Below are positions 33,318 to 44,678 of a DNA stretch of 64,000 nucleotides, piece after piece; the first letter of the stretch is position 1; the number at the start of each line of letters is the position of its first letter. The notes beneath the pieces were generated by a model. It was not told where the DNA came from and did not search any database. It saw only the letters and a program-made list of their open reading frames with translations. The stretch spans positions 32,945,376 to 33,009,375 of the forward strand of contig NC_044976.1 of NCBI RefSeq assembly GCF_008728515.1. Direction: 5' to 3'. This stretch comes from Papio anubis (taxonomy: Eukaryota; Chordata; Mammalia; Primates; Cercopithecidae). A program made the translations under genes and the position numbers.

Positions 33318-34319
33318 ATGGGTGACTGGGGCTTCCTGGAGAAGCTGCTGGACCAGGTCCAGGAGCACTCGACTGTGGTGGGCAAGATCTGGCTGACGGT
33401 GCTCTTCATCTTCCGCATCCTCATCCTGGGCCTAGCCGGCGAGTCAGTGTGGGGTGACGAGCAGTCAGACTTCGAGTGTAACACGGCCCAGCCAGGCTGC
33501 ACCAACGTCTGCTATGACCAGGCCTTCCCCATCTCCCACATCCGCTACTGGGTGCTGCAGTTCCTCTTCGTCAGCACGCCCACCCTGGTCTACCTGGGCC
33601 ATGTCATTTACCTGTCTCGGCGAGAAGAGCGGCTACGGCAGAAGGAGGGGGAGCTGCGGGCACTGCCAGCCAAGGACCCACAGGTGGAGCGGGCACTGGC
33701 GGCCGTAGAGCGTCAGATGGCCAAGATCTCGGTGGCGGAAGATGGTCGCCTGCGCATCCGCGGAGCGCTGATGGGCACCTATGTGGCCAGCGTGCTCTGC
33801 AAGAGCGTGCTAGAGGCAGGCTTCCTCTATGGCCAGTGGCGCCTGTACGGCTGGACCATGGAGCCCGTGTTTGTGTGCCAGCGAGCACCCTGCCCCTACC
33901 TCGTGGACTGCTTTGTCTCTCGCCCCACGGAGAAAACCATCTTCATCATCTTCATGTTGGTGGTTGGACTCATCTCCCTGGTGCTTAACCTGCTGGAGTT
34001 GGTGCACCTGCTGTGTCGCTGCCTCAGCCGGGGAATGAGGGCACGGCAGGGCCAAGATGCACCCCCGACCCAGGGTACCTCCTCAGACCCTTACACGGAC
34101 CAGGTCTTCTTCTACCTCCCCATGGGCCAGGGGCCCTCATCCCCGCCATGCCCCACCTACAATGGGCTCTCATCCAGCGAGCAGAACTGGGCCAACCTGA
34201 CCACGGAGGAGAGGCTGGCTTCTTCCAGGCCCCCTCTCTTCCTGGACCCACCCCCTCAGAATGACCGAAAATCCCCCAGTCGCCCCAGCAGCTCTGCTTC
34301 TAAGAAGCAGTATGTATAG
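33318..34319 (+). CDS. GJA4: Gap junction protein alpha-4 (connexin 37)
   Basis: The product is a 333-residue alpha connexin, the full length of human Cx37. It forms endothelial and oocyte-granulosa gap junctions. The start chosen is MGDWGF at 33318, with G at -3 and +4 and 17 bases after the acceptor. An in-frame ATG at 33282 lies in the intron and is removed by splicing. Membrane segments lie at about 23-42, 78-99, 153-175 and 206-229. Loop 1 has C54, C61 and C65; loop 2 has C187, C192 and C198 (CX4CX5C). SRPTEK ends loop 2. The cytoplasmic loop (about 100-150) is longer than in the beta connexins, as is usual for the alpha group, and is charged. The roughly 100-residue Ser/Pro-rich tail ends KKQYV. 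Residue 319 is Ser, where the human reference, as I recall it, has Pro. The exon is intact. Confidence 0.97.
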   Translation: MGDWGFLEKLLDQVQEHSTVVGKIWLTVLFIFRILILGLAGESVWGDEQSDFECNTAQPGCTNVCYDQAFPISHIRYWVLQFLFVSTPTLVYLGHVIYLSRREERLRQKEGELRALPAKDPQVERALAAVERQMAKISVAEDGRLRIRGALMGTYVASVLCKSVLEAGFLYGQWRLYGWTMEPVFVCQRAPCPYLVDCFVSRPTEKTIFIIFMLVVGLISLVLNLLELVHLLCRCLSRGMRARQGQDAPPTQGTSSDPYTDQVFFYLPMGQGPSSPPCPTYNGLSSSEQNWANLTTEERLASSRPPLFLDPPPQNDRKSPSRPSSSASKKQYV

Positions 34320-34822
34320 AGGCCTGGGCTTATGTCACCCAACAGAGGGGTCCTGAGAAGTCTGGCTGCCTGGGATGCCCCCTGCCCCCTCCTGGAAGGC
34401 TCTGCAGAGATGACTGGGCTGGGGAAGCAGATGCTTGCTGGCCATGGAGCCTCATTGCAAGTTGTTCTTGAACACCTGAGGCCTTCCTGGTGCCACCAGG
34501 CACTATGGCTTCCTCTCCAGAACGTGGCTTTGCCTGAGCACAGACAGAGTCAGCATGGGATGCTCTGGCCTTTCGCAGCTGATCCAGAGGGACCCAGAGC
34601 CAACTTACCCCAACCTCACCCTATGGAACAGTTGCCTGTGTGCAGGTTGTCCTCAAACCCTCCCCTCACAGGAAGAGGCGGACTGAGGCTGCTGGGTCAG
34701 CCTGGATCGCACAGACAGAGCTTGTGCCGGATTTGGCCCTGTCTAGGGGACTGGTGCCTTGTTTTCATCACTCCTTCCTAGTTCTGTTCATGCTTCTAAA
34801 ATAAACAGGACTGGATCACAAG
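34320..34822 (+). other. GJA4: GJA4 3' UTR
   Basis: The 3' UTR runs from the TAG stop to the probable cleavage zone after the AATAAA at 34800-34805. No repeat is evident. A frame at 34332-34781 is a chance reading of UTR. Confidence 0.75.
34800..34805 (+). promoter_or_regulatory. GJA4: GJA4 polyadenylation signal AATAAA
   Basis: A canonical hexamer lies 480 bases after the stop, followed by a GTGTGTATTG stretch about 20 bases on, which suits a downstream element. Confidence 0.8.
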
Positions 34823-35384
34823 CTAGGTGTGTATTGATGCTATCACGATGTGCTGGGGGTTGGGGGATAGAGTTATTTTGCCCAGGCTTCCTTTTCTTTT
34901 TGGTCCTGTATAATCTCTTTGGTCTCTGTAACCCCCAACTCCAGCCAGCATCTTCACCCCTCAAACTCATACCTTCTGCCTCCAACAGCCCTGATTCCTA
35001 AATGTTCTGCCTTTTGAAATGCCTCAGACACTATCTTCTTCTCATCCCCACCGCTCCAGCCCATTAATGAGTGGCCAAAGCATAAGTGTCCTTGCCCTGC
35101 CTCCCCCATGCCCATCATCGCCCTGGCCACACTGCCCCCTGCAAAATGCTTCCTTACTGGATGGTTTGCTCCTCAAGCATGCCTGCCAGCCAAGCCCTTC
35201 ACAGTCCAGTTCAGATGGGCCCTGCACTCATCCCACCTCATCCTCATCCTTGGTATTTGGAAAGGGAGGTTTAGGTCACTAGTCCTTCCTACCTTGGCCC
35301 TTTCTAGTCTGCCCACCAGGAGGAGCAACTTAAGGATCTGCTTCATATCTGCTCTCCAGGCACCCAGACCTCAATGAGGACAAT
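34823..35384. other. Intergenic, nothing recognised
   Basis: C-rich sequence follows the GJA4 transcript end. Overlapping short frames have no recognisable motif. Confidence 0.5.
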
Positions 35385-35700
35385 GGCAATGTACAGAAGT
35401 AGAAGAGACTGAATCTTGCCAATGACTCACAAAGGCTGCAGAAACAAAATGAACAATTGAACTGGGTCTTGACTAGGAGTTCACCGGGGAGGGAAAGAGA
35501 ACACTGAGCATTCAAGAGGAGAAAACTGCTTGTGCAAAGTCAGAGGAGGGACTGACAGGCTGAGGGGGCACTTAGGTCCTAATGAGCCATCGAGACACAG
35601 GAGGTGTGGCTGAGGATGGGCCCACTGCTGGCAGAATTGACCTATGTGGAGGCGACCCAGGTAGGGGAGAGCACTAGGTAGTGACCCTCAGAGGCAAGCT
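35385..35700 (-). repeat. Possible L2 fragment (minus strand)
   Basis: Weak antisense L2 3'-region resemblance is seen ('gcttgtgcaaagtcagagg' near 35530). The assignment is tentative. Confidence 0.4.
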
Positions 35701-36149
35701 GGTTGTCCTCCCTTCCCAGGGATATCTGGGGCTAGGGTTAAAGAAGGAAAGGGGGTCTATCTGATGTGGCCACACGCTTCTTCTTGAGAGTCACGATGCC
35801 TTTACAGCAGGTTGGCAAGTTGGCCCCTCACCCATCAGGATAGGTGTTGAAAATACCAGCTCTGTACCCCTCACCCAGAGCTCACTGGCTCACTCGCTGC
35901 TTACCCAGCGAGTCTGAACACTCAGCCTCATAAATGACGACCCTCTTCCTCTTCCAGCTGTGGTTCCCATTGTTCCTTCTGAACTGCTGAAATGGATCAG
36001 GCCAGCTTCCTCATGGCTCCCAGATTAACCCAGTATGTTCCCACCCTGCCCCGTGTCAGCATGCAGTGTCCCTGTCCCCGACACTTCAAAATTCCACAAA
36101 TCTTTTAAATACTACTGGACCCTGGAAAAGGCCACAGTGCAGAAGAGTA
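35701..36149. other. Intergenic, nothing recognised
   Basis: No element or gene is recognised in this stretch. Confidence 0.5.
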
Positions 36150-36340
36150 AGATGAGCTTTAGCACCAGAGGTCCCTGAATTTAAATGCTGTGGTCTGAAG
36201 TCAATCATTTCACTTCTCTGAGTCTCAGTTTTCTAATCTCTAAAATGCAAGTAGCATCACCTGCCTCACAGCTGACAGGAAACCAAGTAAGTGAAAGTAT
36301 ATGACTGTACCTGGCTCAGTAGTCATGCAGTAAAATTAAG
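36150..36340 (+). repeat. MIR SINE
   Basis: 'gagtctcagttttctaatct' and 'taaaatgcaagtagcatc' are MIR landmarks. Confidence 0.75.
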
Positions 36341-36989
36341 CTGACACCTATGTCAGCCAGGCTAACATAGGTTCTTCCTCCAGGAAGTGCTCCCTGACTT
36401 CTCCAGCTAGTCTCCAGCAATGACCTCTGCCTCTCAGGGATCTGAACCACTGCTTGATTGAGTGAGGCTGGGCTCAATCCTGAAAGCCTCAAAAAGGAGG
36501 CTGTTCACATACTGGAAGTCCATGACCACTGGAAGCTGAGGTCCTCATCTAAAAGATTCTCTTCCAGCCAGGGTGAGAGGCCAGAGGCTGCAGGTTAGAA
36601 GCCAGCATTAGAGTCAGCATTACCAGAGGGACCTGAGAGCCCTGGTTTGGTGTTTCTGTTATCCCCAACCTTTCCTACTTTGGAAAGGTAGGAGAAGAAA
36701 GGTTTCAGTGAGCAGAGATGGCATCCTTCCCCTCCCTCAAAGCTCACCCACTCTGAGCTTGGTGTCAGAGCTGGGGTCAGGCTGGGGCTCAGGAACTTGG
36801 ACCTTTGGCAAGACAAGTTGGGTCCTAGACCAGTGGCCACACAAACACAAGCACATATGGGCTGGGGGTTTAAGAGTGAGGATAGTGTTGTGGGGCTGGG
36901 ATCACACCGTTTAGGGTTGGGGGTATGGTGAAGACCATTCAGGAAGAGTGGCTGTAAGCCCCGTTCCACCTGTATTCCCTTGCCAGGGC
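36341..36989. other. Intergenic, nothing recognised
   Basis: No element or gene is recognised. The minus-strand frame 36595-36969 lacks any identifiable domain. Confidence 0.5.
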
Positions 36990-37400
36990 TACTGTACTAA
37001 AGTACCACAGACTGCATGGCTTAAGCAACAGAAACTGATTCTCAGTTCTGGAGGCCAGAAGTCTGAGATCAAGATATCCGAAGGGCTAGTTCCTTCCAAG
37101 GGCTGTGAGAGAGACTGTTCCAGGCCTCTCTCCTAGTTCTGGTGTGTTGCTGGCAATCTTTGGTGCTCCTTGGCTCCTAGACACATCACTCCCATCTCTG
37201 CCTTCATCTTCACCTGGTGTTCTCCCTTGTCTCTCTGTCTAAATTTCCCCTCTTTATAAGGACATCACTCATATTGGATTAGGACCCACCCTGATGACTT
37301 TGATTTAACTTGATTACCTCTGAAAAGACCTTATTTCCACATAAGGTTACATTCTGACGTATTAGGGGTTAAAACTTCAATATATCTGGCATACGACCAC
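36990..37400 (-). mobile_element. MLT1-type MaLR LTR (minus strand)
   Basis: An antisense MaLR LTR: on the + strand 'actgattctcagttctgg', 'ggccagaagtctgagatc', 'ctttataaggacatcact' and 'ccttatttccacataagg' appear in the expected order. Only the LTR is present. Confidence 0.75.
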
Positions 37401-38425
37401 CCTCAGGGCCCCATCTCACCTCTAAGCACCAGTCAGGCAGGGGGCTCTGGAGAATGCTAGGTTTGTTGGACGCAGACATCTCCTTGGTGATGTCACTAGG
37501 ATGAAACACAGCAGGTTCACACCTTTCTTTTCCTTTGCTTCCTTCTTCCTCTCACCAGCCTATCCCTTGCTGCCACCAACCAAAATCTAAGTTGATAGCT
37601 GGCGACTCTCAGTTAGAGAAAGGGCCACCGTTTGGAGTCAGGAGACTTGGCTCCTACCTCGCACCTCTCAAACGTGCTTGACTGTGGCTCTTTCCCTTCT
37701 CTAGGCCTCAATTTCCCCATGTGAAATGAAAGAGTTGGATGAGAAACACATATGTGACAATTAGGTATGAGGAGCGTTGCATGTGGTAACCTGTCACTGA
37801 TCATTGATCTGAAAACTCATGAGTGATGTGCTATTTTACATGAATCAGAAAAAAGTCAGGGTTATTTCTACAATAAGATTAATTCCAGTCGCTTAAATTC
37901 ACATTGCCTTCCTGAGTAGGAAAGACAGGGATGGGGTTATGTGGAGTGCACTGGGAATTTTGCATAACCCAAGGTCATCTTATCTATGACCGATGGGAGC
38001 ATGAGAACATCACAGGCTGCACATAAACAAGGCTGTCAAGCTGGGTGATGCCAAAACTTCTTCCCAATCTAACATGCCGGCTCACTGGCCACTGGCTTGC
38101 CAGCCTCATGGTTCTATCACCTCCAGTTCCTTGACTAGGGATTCTTCCTTTTCACACCAACCTCAGCATGACTATTGGCATTTGCAGGAAGAGGTATCCA
38201 TCACAGGATTGTCAGAACATCTCTCTGCACCTTTAAGAATCTCTTTCCAGTCTTGGCTCTGATCCCAGAGCCACAGGACACTCAGTTCTGTCCTTCCCAA
38301 ACAGTACTGCAGCCACATACAGACAGCCACCAGGTCCAGCCTGAGCCTGCTCTCCTCCCATTCCTCCAGATAATCCTGATTTCCAGAAGTCTCTGGCCAA
38401 CCTGCAATTTGTTTAATTTCCTCTT
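37401..38425. other. Intergenic; one MIR, otherwise nothing recognised
   Basis: A MIR fragment lies at about 37630-37745 ('gcctcaatttccccatgtg'). The rest has no assignment. Confidence 0.5.
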
Positions 38426-38730
38426 TTTTTTTTTTTTTTTTTTTTGAGATGAAGTCTCCCTCTGTTGCCCAGGCTGGAGTGCAGTGCCATGATCTCAGCT
38501 CACTGTAACCTCTGCCTCCTGGGTTCAAGCAATTCTTGTGCCTCAGCCTCCCCAGTAGCTAGGATTACAGGTGTGCACCACCACGCCCGGCTAATTTTTG
38601 TATTTTTAGTAAAGATGGGGTTTCACCATGTTGGCAAGGCTGGTCTTGAACTCCTGACCTCAGGAGACCCACCCGCCTTGGCCTCCCAAAGTGCTGGGTT
38701 TACAGGCGTGAGCCACCGTGCCCAGCCTAC
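38426..38730 (-). mobile_element. Alu SINE
   Basis: A full-length minus-strand Alu with a long poly-T is flanked by the 9-base duplication TTTCCTCTT (38417-38425 and 38731-38739). Confidence 0.95.
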
Positions 38731-38739
38731 TTTCCTCTT

Positions 38740-39585
38740 AACATGTTCCACCCTCCCTGTATGCTGGACGTGACACTCCAGTTGGTCTGAATCCAGATTA
38801 TTGCCTCTCTTGCCCCAAAATTTCTACCTCTCTTAATGCAACTTAAGATTATAATTTTTTAAATTTTCTCCTCCTTTACATATATTTAACTTCTTTTGAA
38901 TTATAAATATAATGCATGATAATTGTAGACAGTGAATGAGAGCCCACAATCCAGAGGTAACAACTGTTAATATTCAGAAGTAATTCCCTCCAGCCTTCTT
39001 CCATGCATATTTTAAAATAAAATCTTAGTAAAGATATACCTACAATTTTATATTATGCTTTTTTCATCTTACGATAAATCATAAGTTTTTTCCCATGTCG
39101 TTAAGAACATATTTTTGGAAATACCACTTAAAGGCTTTATCAGTGCCTACTTAAACCATGACCCTGATATTGGATTTTTAGGATGTTTGTAACTAATCCT
39201 CCTCTATTATAAATTGTACTGTGATGCAGATGTCTGTACCTAAATGTTTTACAAATTTCTATTTCCTTAAAAGAAAAAGATATTCCAAAAGTAAAATTAC
39301 TGGGTCACAAGGTAGGAAATTTTAAATAAAGAAAATTTAGGGGCTTTTTTTCTGATTGTGAAAGTGATTCATTGTGGGTGACTCAGAAACACAGAAAAGC
39401 ACAAATTACAAGAAATGAAAGCACAAACTGCCTCTGAGTGGGAATGTGGCTGGAGCTGAAAACAGGAGAGCTCATTGAAAGCACCTAGGCCCCGGGGATT
39501 CCGTCCCGGCACTGAGCAGCTAGGTGACCACACCTTCCCAACTCTGTGAAGAGGTGGAGGTTTATTCTTTGGAGAGGATAAAACA
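38740..39585. repeat. AT-rich, probable old LINE remnant
   Basis: The part at about 38860-39320 resembles the antisense 3' region of old LINEs (for example 'attactgggtcacaagg' near 39297). Family and orientation are uncertain, and the remainder is unassigned. Confidence 0.35.
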
Positions 39586-39594
39586 GAGAAATGC

Positions 39595-39823
39595 AACCGG
39601 TGCAGTGGCTCATGCCTGTAATCCTAGGAGGGAGGCGGAGGCGGGAGGATCTCTTGAGGTCAGGAGTTCAAGACCAGCCTGGCCAACATGGTGAAACCCC
39701 ATCACTACTAAAAATACAAAAACTAGCCAGGCGTGGTGGTGCACGCCTATATTCCCAGCTACTCGCACTCCAGCCTGGGTAACAGAGCAAGACCCTGTCT
39801 CAAAAAAAAAAAAAAAAAAAATC
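39595..39823 (+). mobile_element. Alu SINE with internal deletions
   Basis: The Alu is shortened: after 'ttcccagctactcg' it jumps to 'cactccagcctggg', losing much of the right arm, and the left arm also lacks a short stretch. It is flanked by GAGAAATGC (39586-39594 and 39824-39832), so the deletions lie within one insertion. Confidence 0.9.
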
Positions 39824-39989
39824 GAGAAATGCCAGGCATAATTGAGGGTAGGAGCACCATAAATAAAACAGAGGAATTAAGTGGAAGTTTACTGAACAGT
39901 GGGTCCTTCTGCCTTCTCCCCGAAATAGGCTCCCAAAACACTGATTGATGGATCACACTTTAAAAAAAAAAAGAGAATCTGATCTAGCC

Positions 39990-40140
39990 TGAGGTCATGG
40001 AAGCCTGCCTGTAGGAGGTGGGCTTCAGAGCCTGAAAGGTGAGAAGGAATGATCTAGGAAGAGATGGGGAAGAGCATTCCAGGTAGGCGGAATAGCACTT
40101 TCAAGGCTCTGAAGAAGGAGGAAGCGGCTTGATATATTTG
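39990..40140 (-). repeat. L2 LINE fragment (minus strand)
   Basis: Antisense L2 3'-region sequence is visible ('ggaagagcattccaggtagg'). Confidence 0.65.
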
Positions 40141-40233
40141 TTGTTCAGGTTTGCTTTTGATACAGACTGTAAAGCTGCTTTCCAGAAAAAATTACTCATT
40201 CGTTCAATAGCATTGTATGAAAGTGCTCATTTC

Positions 40234-40545
40234 CTGGCCGGGCGCCGTGGCTCAAGCCTGTAATCCCAGCACTTTGGGAGGCCGAGACGGGCGGATCACG
40301 AGGTCAGGAGATCGAGACCATCCTGGCTAACACGGTGAAACCCCATCTCTACTAAAAAATACAAAAAAAAAAAAACTAGCTGGGCCAGGTGGCGGGCGCC
40401 TGTAATCCCAGCTACTCGGGAGGCTGAGGCAGGAGAATGGTGTAAACCTAGGAGGCGAAGCTTGCAGTGAGCTGAGATCCGGCCACCGCACTCCAGCCTG
40501 GGCGACAGAGCGAGACTCTGTCTCAAAAAAAAAAAAAAAAAGAAA
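40234..40545 (+). mobile_element. Young AluY, Old World monkey type
   Basis: A nearly intact Alu has a long A-tail and an exact 15-base duplication GAAAGTGCTCATTTC (40219-40233 and 40546-40560). It has GGCTCAAGCCTG near its 5' end and GAGATCCGGCCAC in the right arm, variants I associate with cercopithecid AluY subfamilies. Confidence 0.93.
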
Positions 40546-40704
40546 GAAAGTGCTCATTTCAAGGTATACATATGAGCCTGATTGTAATTTTTAAATTCTT
40601 TTGCTTATTATTAATTATTAAACAGGGAAAAAATGGTATCACCTTTCAATGTGTGAGGCCTGATTACTAGTGAGTGTAGACTTCTATGTGTGTGTGTGTG
40701 GCAG

Positions 40705-40975
40705 AGTCTCACTCCGTTTCCCAGGCTGGAGTGCAGTGGTACAATCTCGACTCACTACAACCTCCATCTCCCAGGCTTAAGCAATTTTTGTGCCTCAGCA
40801 TCCCTAGTAGCTGGGATTAAAGTGCCACCATGCGGGCTAATTTTTGCATTTTCTTGTAGAGATGGGGTTTCACCATGTAGCCTAGGCTGGTCTCAAACTC
40901 CTGGACTCAAGCAATCCACCTGCCCCAGCCTCCCAAAGTGCTGTGATTACAGGCATAAGCCACCATGCCTGGCTA
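40705..40975 (-). mobile_element. Alu SINE (older)
   Basis: A minus-strand Alu follows a short GT run in place of a poly-T tail. It has diverged, with small deletions ('gctgggattaaagtgcc'). Confidence 0.88.
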
Positions 40976-40979
40976 GTTA

Positions 40980-42020
40980 GACTTTTTAACATATACTTCT
41001 TCAGCACTTATGTTTCTTCTATGAATGCTTTTTGCCCATTTTTCTATCAGGTTTTACTATTTTCTCGTCAATTTATATAAGCTCTTTATAGATAGAGGGT
41101 ATCAACCCTTTATCTGGCATATGTTATAAAAAAAATTTCTGTATTATTTTGTTCCTTTGTCTGCAGATGTTTTCAATTTCTATGTAGTCAAATTTATGGA
41201 TTTTTTTCCTTTCCAGTAACTTTAGGCTTACACTGTTATCCCCTTTTCAATATTATTTTTAATTTTATACTTTAACCTGCCTTGAACATAATAGGGAACA
41301 AATAACTATTGAACAAAAGACAAAGCATGAACAAACAACCTAATTCTAGCATATAAGGTGAAGTGCTAACTTTTTCCCCCAAATAATCAATGGTTTTGGC
41401 AGCACTTATTGGATAATCCTTCCTGTACTAATTTGTGATAACAGCTTCACTATACTACGTGTAATAGGCTATGTTTTATAGACTACCTATAATTCTGTTC
41501 TGTTAATCTGTCAATTTATGTGATACTACCACTCTTTTCATTAGTGGAGCTTTCTAACACAATCTTTTTGGTGTTTCGTTTGGTTTGGTTTGGTTTGGTT
41601 TTGAGATAGGATCTAGCTCTGTCACCCAGGCTGGAGTGCAGTGGTGCGATCTTGGCTCACTGCTGTCTCCACCTCCTGTACTCAAGCCATCCTCCCACCT
41701 CAACCTCCTCAGGAGCTGGAACCACAGGCACACACCACCATGCCTGGCTAATTTTTGTATTTTTGTGTGGAGACGGGGGTCTCACTATGCTGCCCAGGTT
41801 GGTCTCGAACACCTGAGCTCAAGAAATGCACCCATCTCAGCTTCCCAAAGTGCTGGGATTACAGGCGTGAGCCACCACACCCTGCATGTAAAACAGTCTT
41901 AATATCTGGTAGAATCCATTTTCCTTTTGTTACTTTTACTTTTCTTGAGAATCTGGAAGCCAGGCATATATTTTCTATGCAAGTGTTTGGAAGAGTCTTG
42001 TCAGTGGATCTGACAGATCC
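40980..42020 (-). repeat. Old L1 (L1M-type), minus strand
   Basis: Antisense of the L1 ORF2 region is visible (for example 'gggtatcaaccctttatctg' near 41097). An Alu splits it at 41576-41884. It is non-functional. Confidence 0.6.
41576..41884 (-). mobile_element. Alu SINE (old)
   Basis: A minus-strand Alu has a TTTGG-repeat tail (41576-41604) and diverged arms typical of the oldest Alu group. Confidence 0.9.
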
Positions 42021-42214
42021 GAAAGAAAAAACCTAAAGATATGGGCACCAGGGGTTCTCCAAGGAAATAGACAGCTAGATGGCCACACAATGAAAATCAC
42101 AGTCATGAATCCTAACCATGCCCACAGATCGTCCAAACAGCTTTTTTTCCCATTAAGTTAGGTTTTTATTTGCCTACTACAATGGTTAGAGTGTCCAAAA
42201 CAAATGTTTTGTTT

Positions 42215-42500
42215 TTGTTTGTTGAACAGACTTTATCTTCTAAATATTAAAAAATGCTCCTCTAGAATATTTTTAGGTTCACAGCAAAACTGAGCAGAAG
42301 ATAAAGAGATTTTCCTTATATCCTCTGCCCTCTTTCCACATGCACAGCCTCCTCACTGTCAACATCCCCCACCAGAGAGGTACATTTGTTACACTTGATG
42401 AACCTACATTGATACATCATTATCACCCAAAGTCCATAGTCTGCAGTAGGATTCTCTTTTGGTCAGACAGCGTTTTAGTGACCCTCTTCTAAATACGAGC
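42215..42500 (-). repeat. Old L1 3' UTR (L1ME-like), minus strand
   Basis: Landmarks are 'ttttaggttcacagcaaaac', 'caacatcccccaccagag' and 'tacattgatacatcattatc'. Confidence 0.7.
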
Positions 42501-42609
42501 ACATGGGTAAGGATCCCAGGCATGTGAGAAGATCATCTTATATGAAAGAGTCTAAAATAATCAGAATAAAGCTTTCCAGAGAAAAGAGAGATTATGCATG
42601 GAGAATAAA

Positions 42610-43240
42610 AACATTTTTTAAGCTATTATTACTTTATTCAGAAAGATTTTATCATATCTTTCGGATATGATAAAGAGGGTACTGCAGCCACGAAATAAGA
42701 TAATACTCTAAGGAACAGCTACATAGAGAACAGCAATGACAAAACCAAGGTATCGGAAAGTAAAAGTATGATAGCAGAATTGAAAACTTCAATAAAAAGG
42801 CTGGAAGACAGTGAATCAGTTCCCCAGAAACTAGAATAAAAGACAAAGATACAAACACTAGAAAATATAAAAAATGATTTGAGGACAAGTCCAGAAGGTC
42901 TAACAAAAGCTTCAGAAAAGAAGAGTAGAAAAAATAGGAACGTAAGTAATCAAAGAAAATTCAATAATCTCTAGATTGAGAGAGACACTGAGTGCCCAGC
43001 CCAATGGATGAGTATAGGTACACTCTACTGAAAATGTTCAGAACACTAGAGACAAAGGGATGAGCCTACAAGTTTCCAGAGAACACAGTTTCACACATAG
43101 GCTCAAGAATCACAGTAACATCAGACTTTGCAGTAACAATACTGGAAGCTACTAGACAGTGGAACACTGCCTTCAAACTCCTGAGGAACACAATTTTCAA
43201 CCTGGAATCCTATACTCAGGCCTGCAATAATTTTAATAGC
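42610..43240 (+). repeat. L1/HAL1 ORF1-region remnant
   Basis: The block resembles the L1 5' portion in plus orientation ('tggaagacagtgaatcag', 'aacctggaatcctatactc'). All frames are broken. Confidence 0.5.
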
Positions 43241-44254
43241 ATAATTCCTTGAAAGTTTGGATATGTTACTTGCCTGTAAAGCCAACTGGATTCAGTGCCT
43301 TTTTTATGTCATTCTTCAAAAACTTTTTCACTGTCTTCAGCAACTAGTTGTCTATTCAAATTCTCTTTGTCATAAATCTCTCTTAGCAATTTATACTTCT
43401 TCACCAAAAAGATGCCCATGTGAATTAAGTATTCAGGCATCCTTATCTCATCACACCACATAGTCTCATTTGATTTAAATTTTTACCAAAAGCCCTAAGT
43501 AAAATTGTTCCTTGACATCTGTGTGTGCCATGTGAAGATGTTTTATAACTAGGGTTATGCTAGTTTTATAGTAAATTGGAAATATTTCCAACTAAAACCC
43601 CTGAGCCTTTTATAAGTGGGATGCCACTAAGCTATTACTAAATACGAGTTTATGTAATTGGGAATTTGGGCAACGAAAGTGACAAATATGACATCTGTAC
43701 CAATTAAATATCATATCCACTTTAGCTCATTGATCCAACTAACAAGAACTATCCTCTTAAATCTGGATTTTGTCAACCAGAATATCAGCCACTCCTGGTT
43801 TCGATATAAATCAGGTTTATCCTTCATCTGATAAATCCAAGAAGCTTAACGCAATTAAGTGGCATTCCCTGGTGGAGATTATGCTTATTCCTGGGTTTGA
43901 GGTCTTCATTAAGTGAAAAGTACTATTTCTAAAAGACCATATCCCTTGCTCCACCCAACCCCACAGAATGGGAAATGGAAAAGCAAAGTATCACAGAAGG
44001 CTGAGGTTAGGGGCCTGATTATCCAGGCCATTTGCCGATTTCAAGGAACCTCTATCAGTTTAGCTCAGCGATGACCCAGAGCAATCTCTAAAACCGAAAA
44101 TAGGAACTCTTGTGTAAAGGGAGGGTGAATTCCCATGAAAGGCAGACAAAGGAAGTCAAGTCCAGCACAAGGTGCATAATGCTTTCCAAGAGGTGATGTC
44201 CAGGCATTAGGTTAGGATAACAGGTGGAAAAGCCAAGCTTTAGCCGTGGGAAGA
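43241..44254. other. Intergenic, nothing recognised
   Basis: This is 1 kb with no gene or element assigned. Confidence 0.5.
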
Positions 44255-44416
44255 ACCAGCCTTATCCTATGGTGGTCAGTCCTGCCAAGGACAGAACCAG
44301 GGATAGGGAGCCCAGATGGTTTGCCATCTCTAGAGACCAGCCTTATCCTGTGGTGGTCAGTCCTGCCAAGGACAGAACCAGGGATAGGGAGCCCGGATGG
44401 TTTGCCATCTCTAGAG
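44255..44416. repeat. 81-bp tandem duplication, two units
   Basis: Unit 1 is 44255-44335 and unit 2 is 44336-44416. They match over the full 81 bases with only two visible differences (A/G near 44269 versus 44350, and near 44314 versus 44395). As 81 is 27 codons, open frames run through on both strands, but there is no coding evidence. Confidence 0.97.
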
Positions 44417-44678
44417 AGGCCTCCAGAAGGACTGAGCAGATGACAAAAAGGTGTATCAGAGCCAGACATACCTAGAATAGAGATAACAAGGGACAGGCCA
44501 AGACCAAGAACTTTACCAACCCAACAGCAACATCAATGGTATTTTTGACATTATTTACAAATAAGGTTATACATACAATGGTGTTTTAGCATGTCTGTTT
44601 ACAAAACAACGTTCACATATTTGAAACATTCCACAATGTTTGTAACTCTATCTATACAATCCTTTAATATTTACTATG

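Noticed and set aside
33282..34319. 345-residue version of GJA4 starting at 33282
   Set aside because: The first 12 codons include intron sequence before the acceptor ending at 33300. The conserved connexin start MGDWGF at 33318 gives the known 333-residue length.
38465..38773. Frames rich in Alu-type peptides (also 40296-40526, 51455-51856, 57033-57440 and others)
   Set aside because: These are translations of Alu elements and do not represent exons; no splice context joins them to a gene.
44212..44475. Open frames on both strands with an internal repeat
   Set aside because: They result from the 81-bp tandem duplication, which keeps frame because 81 is divisible by three. There is no coding evidence.
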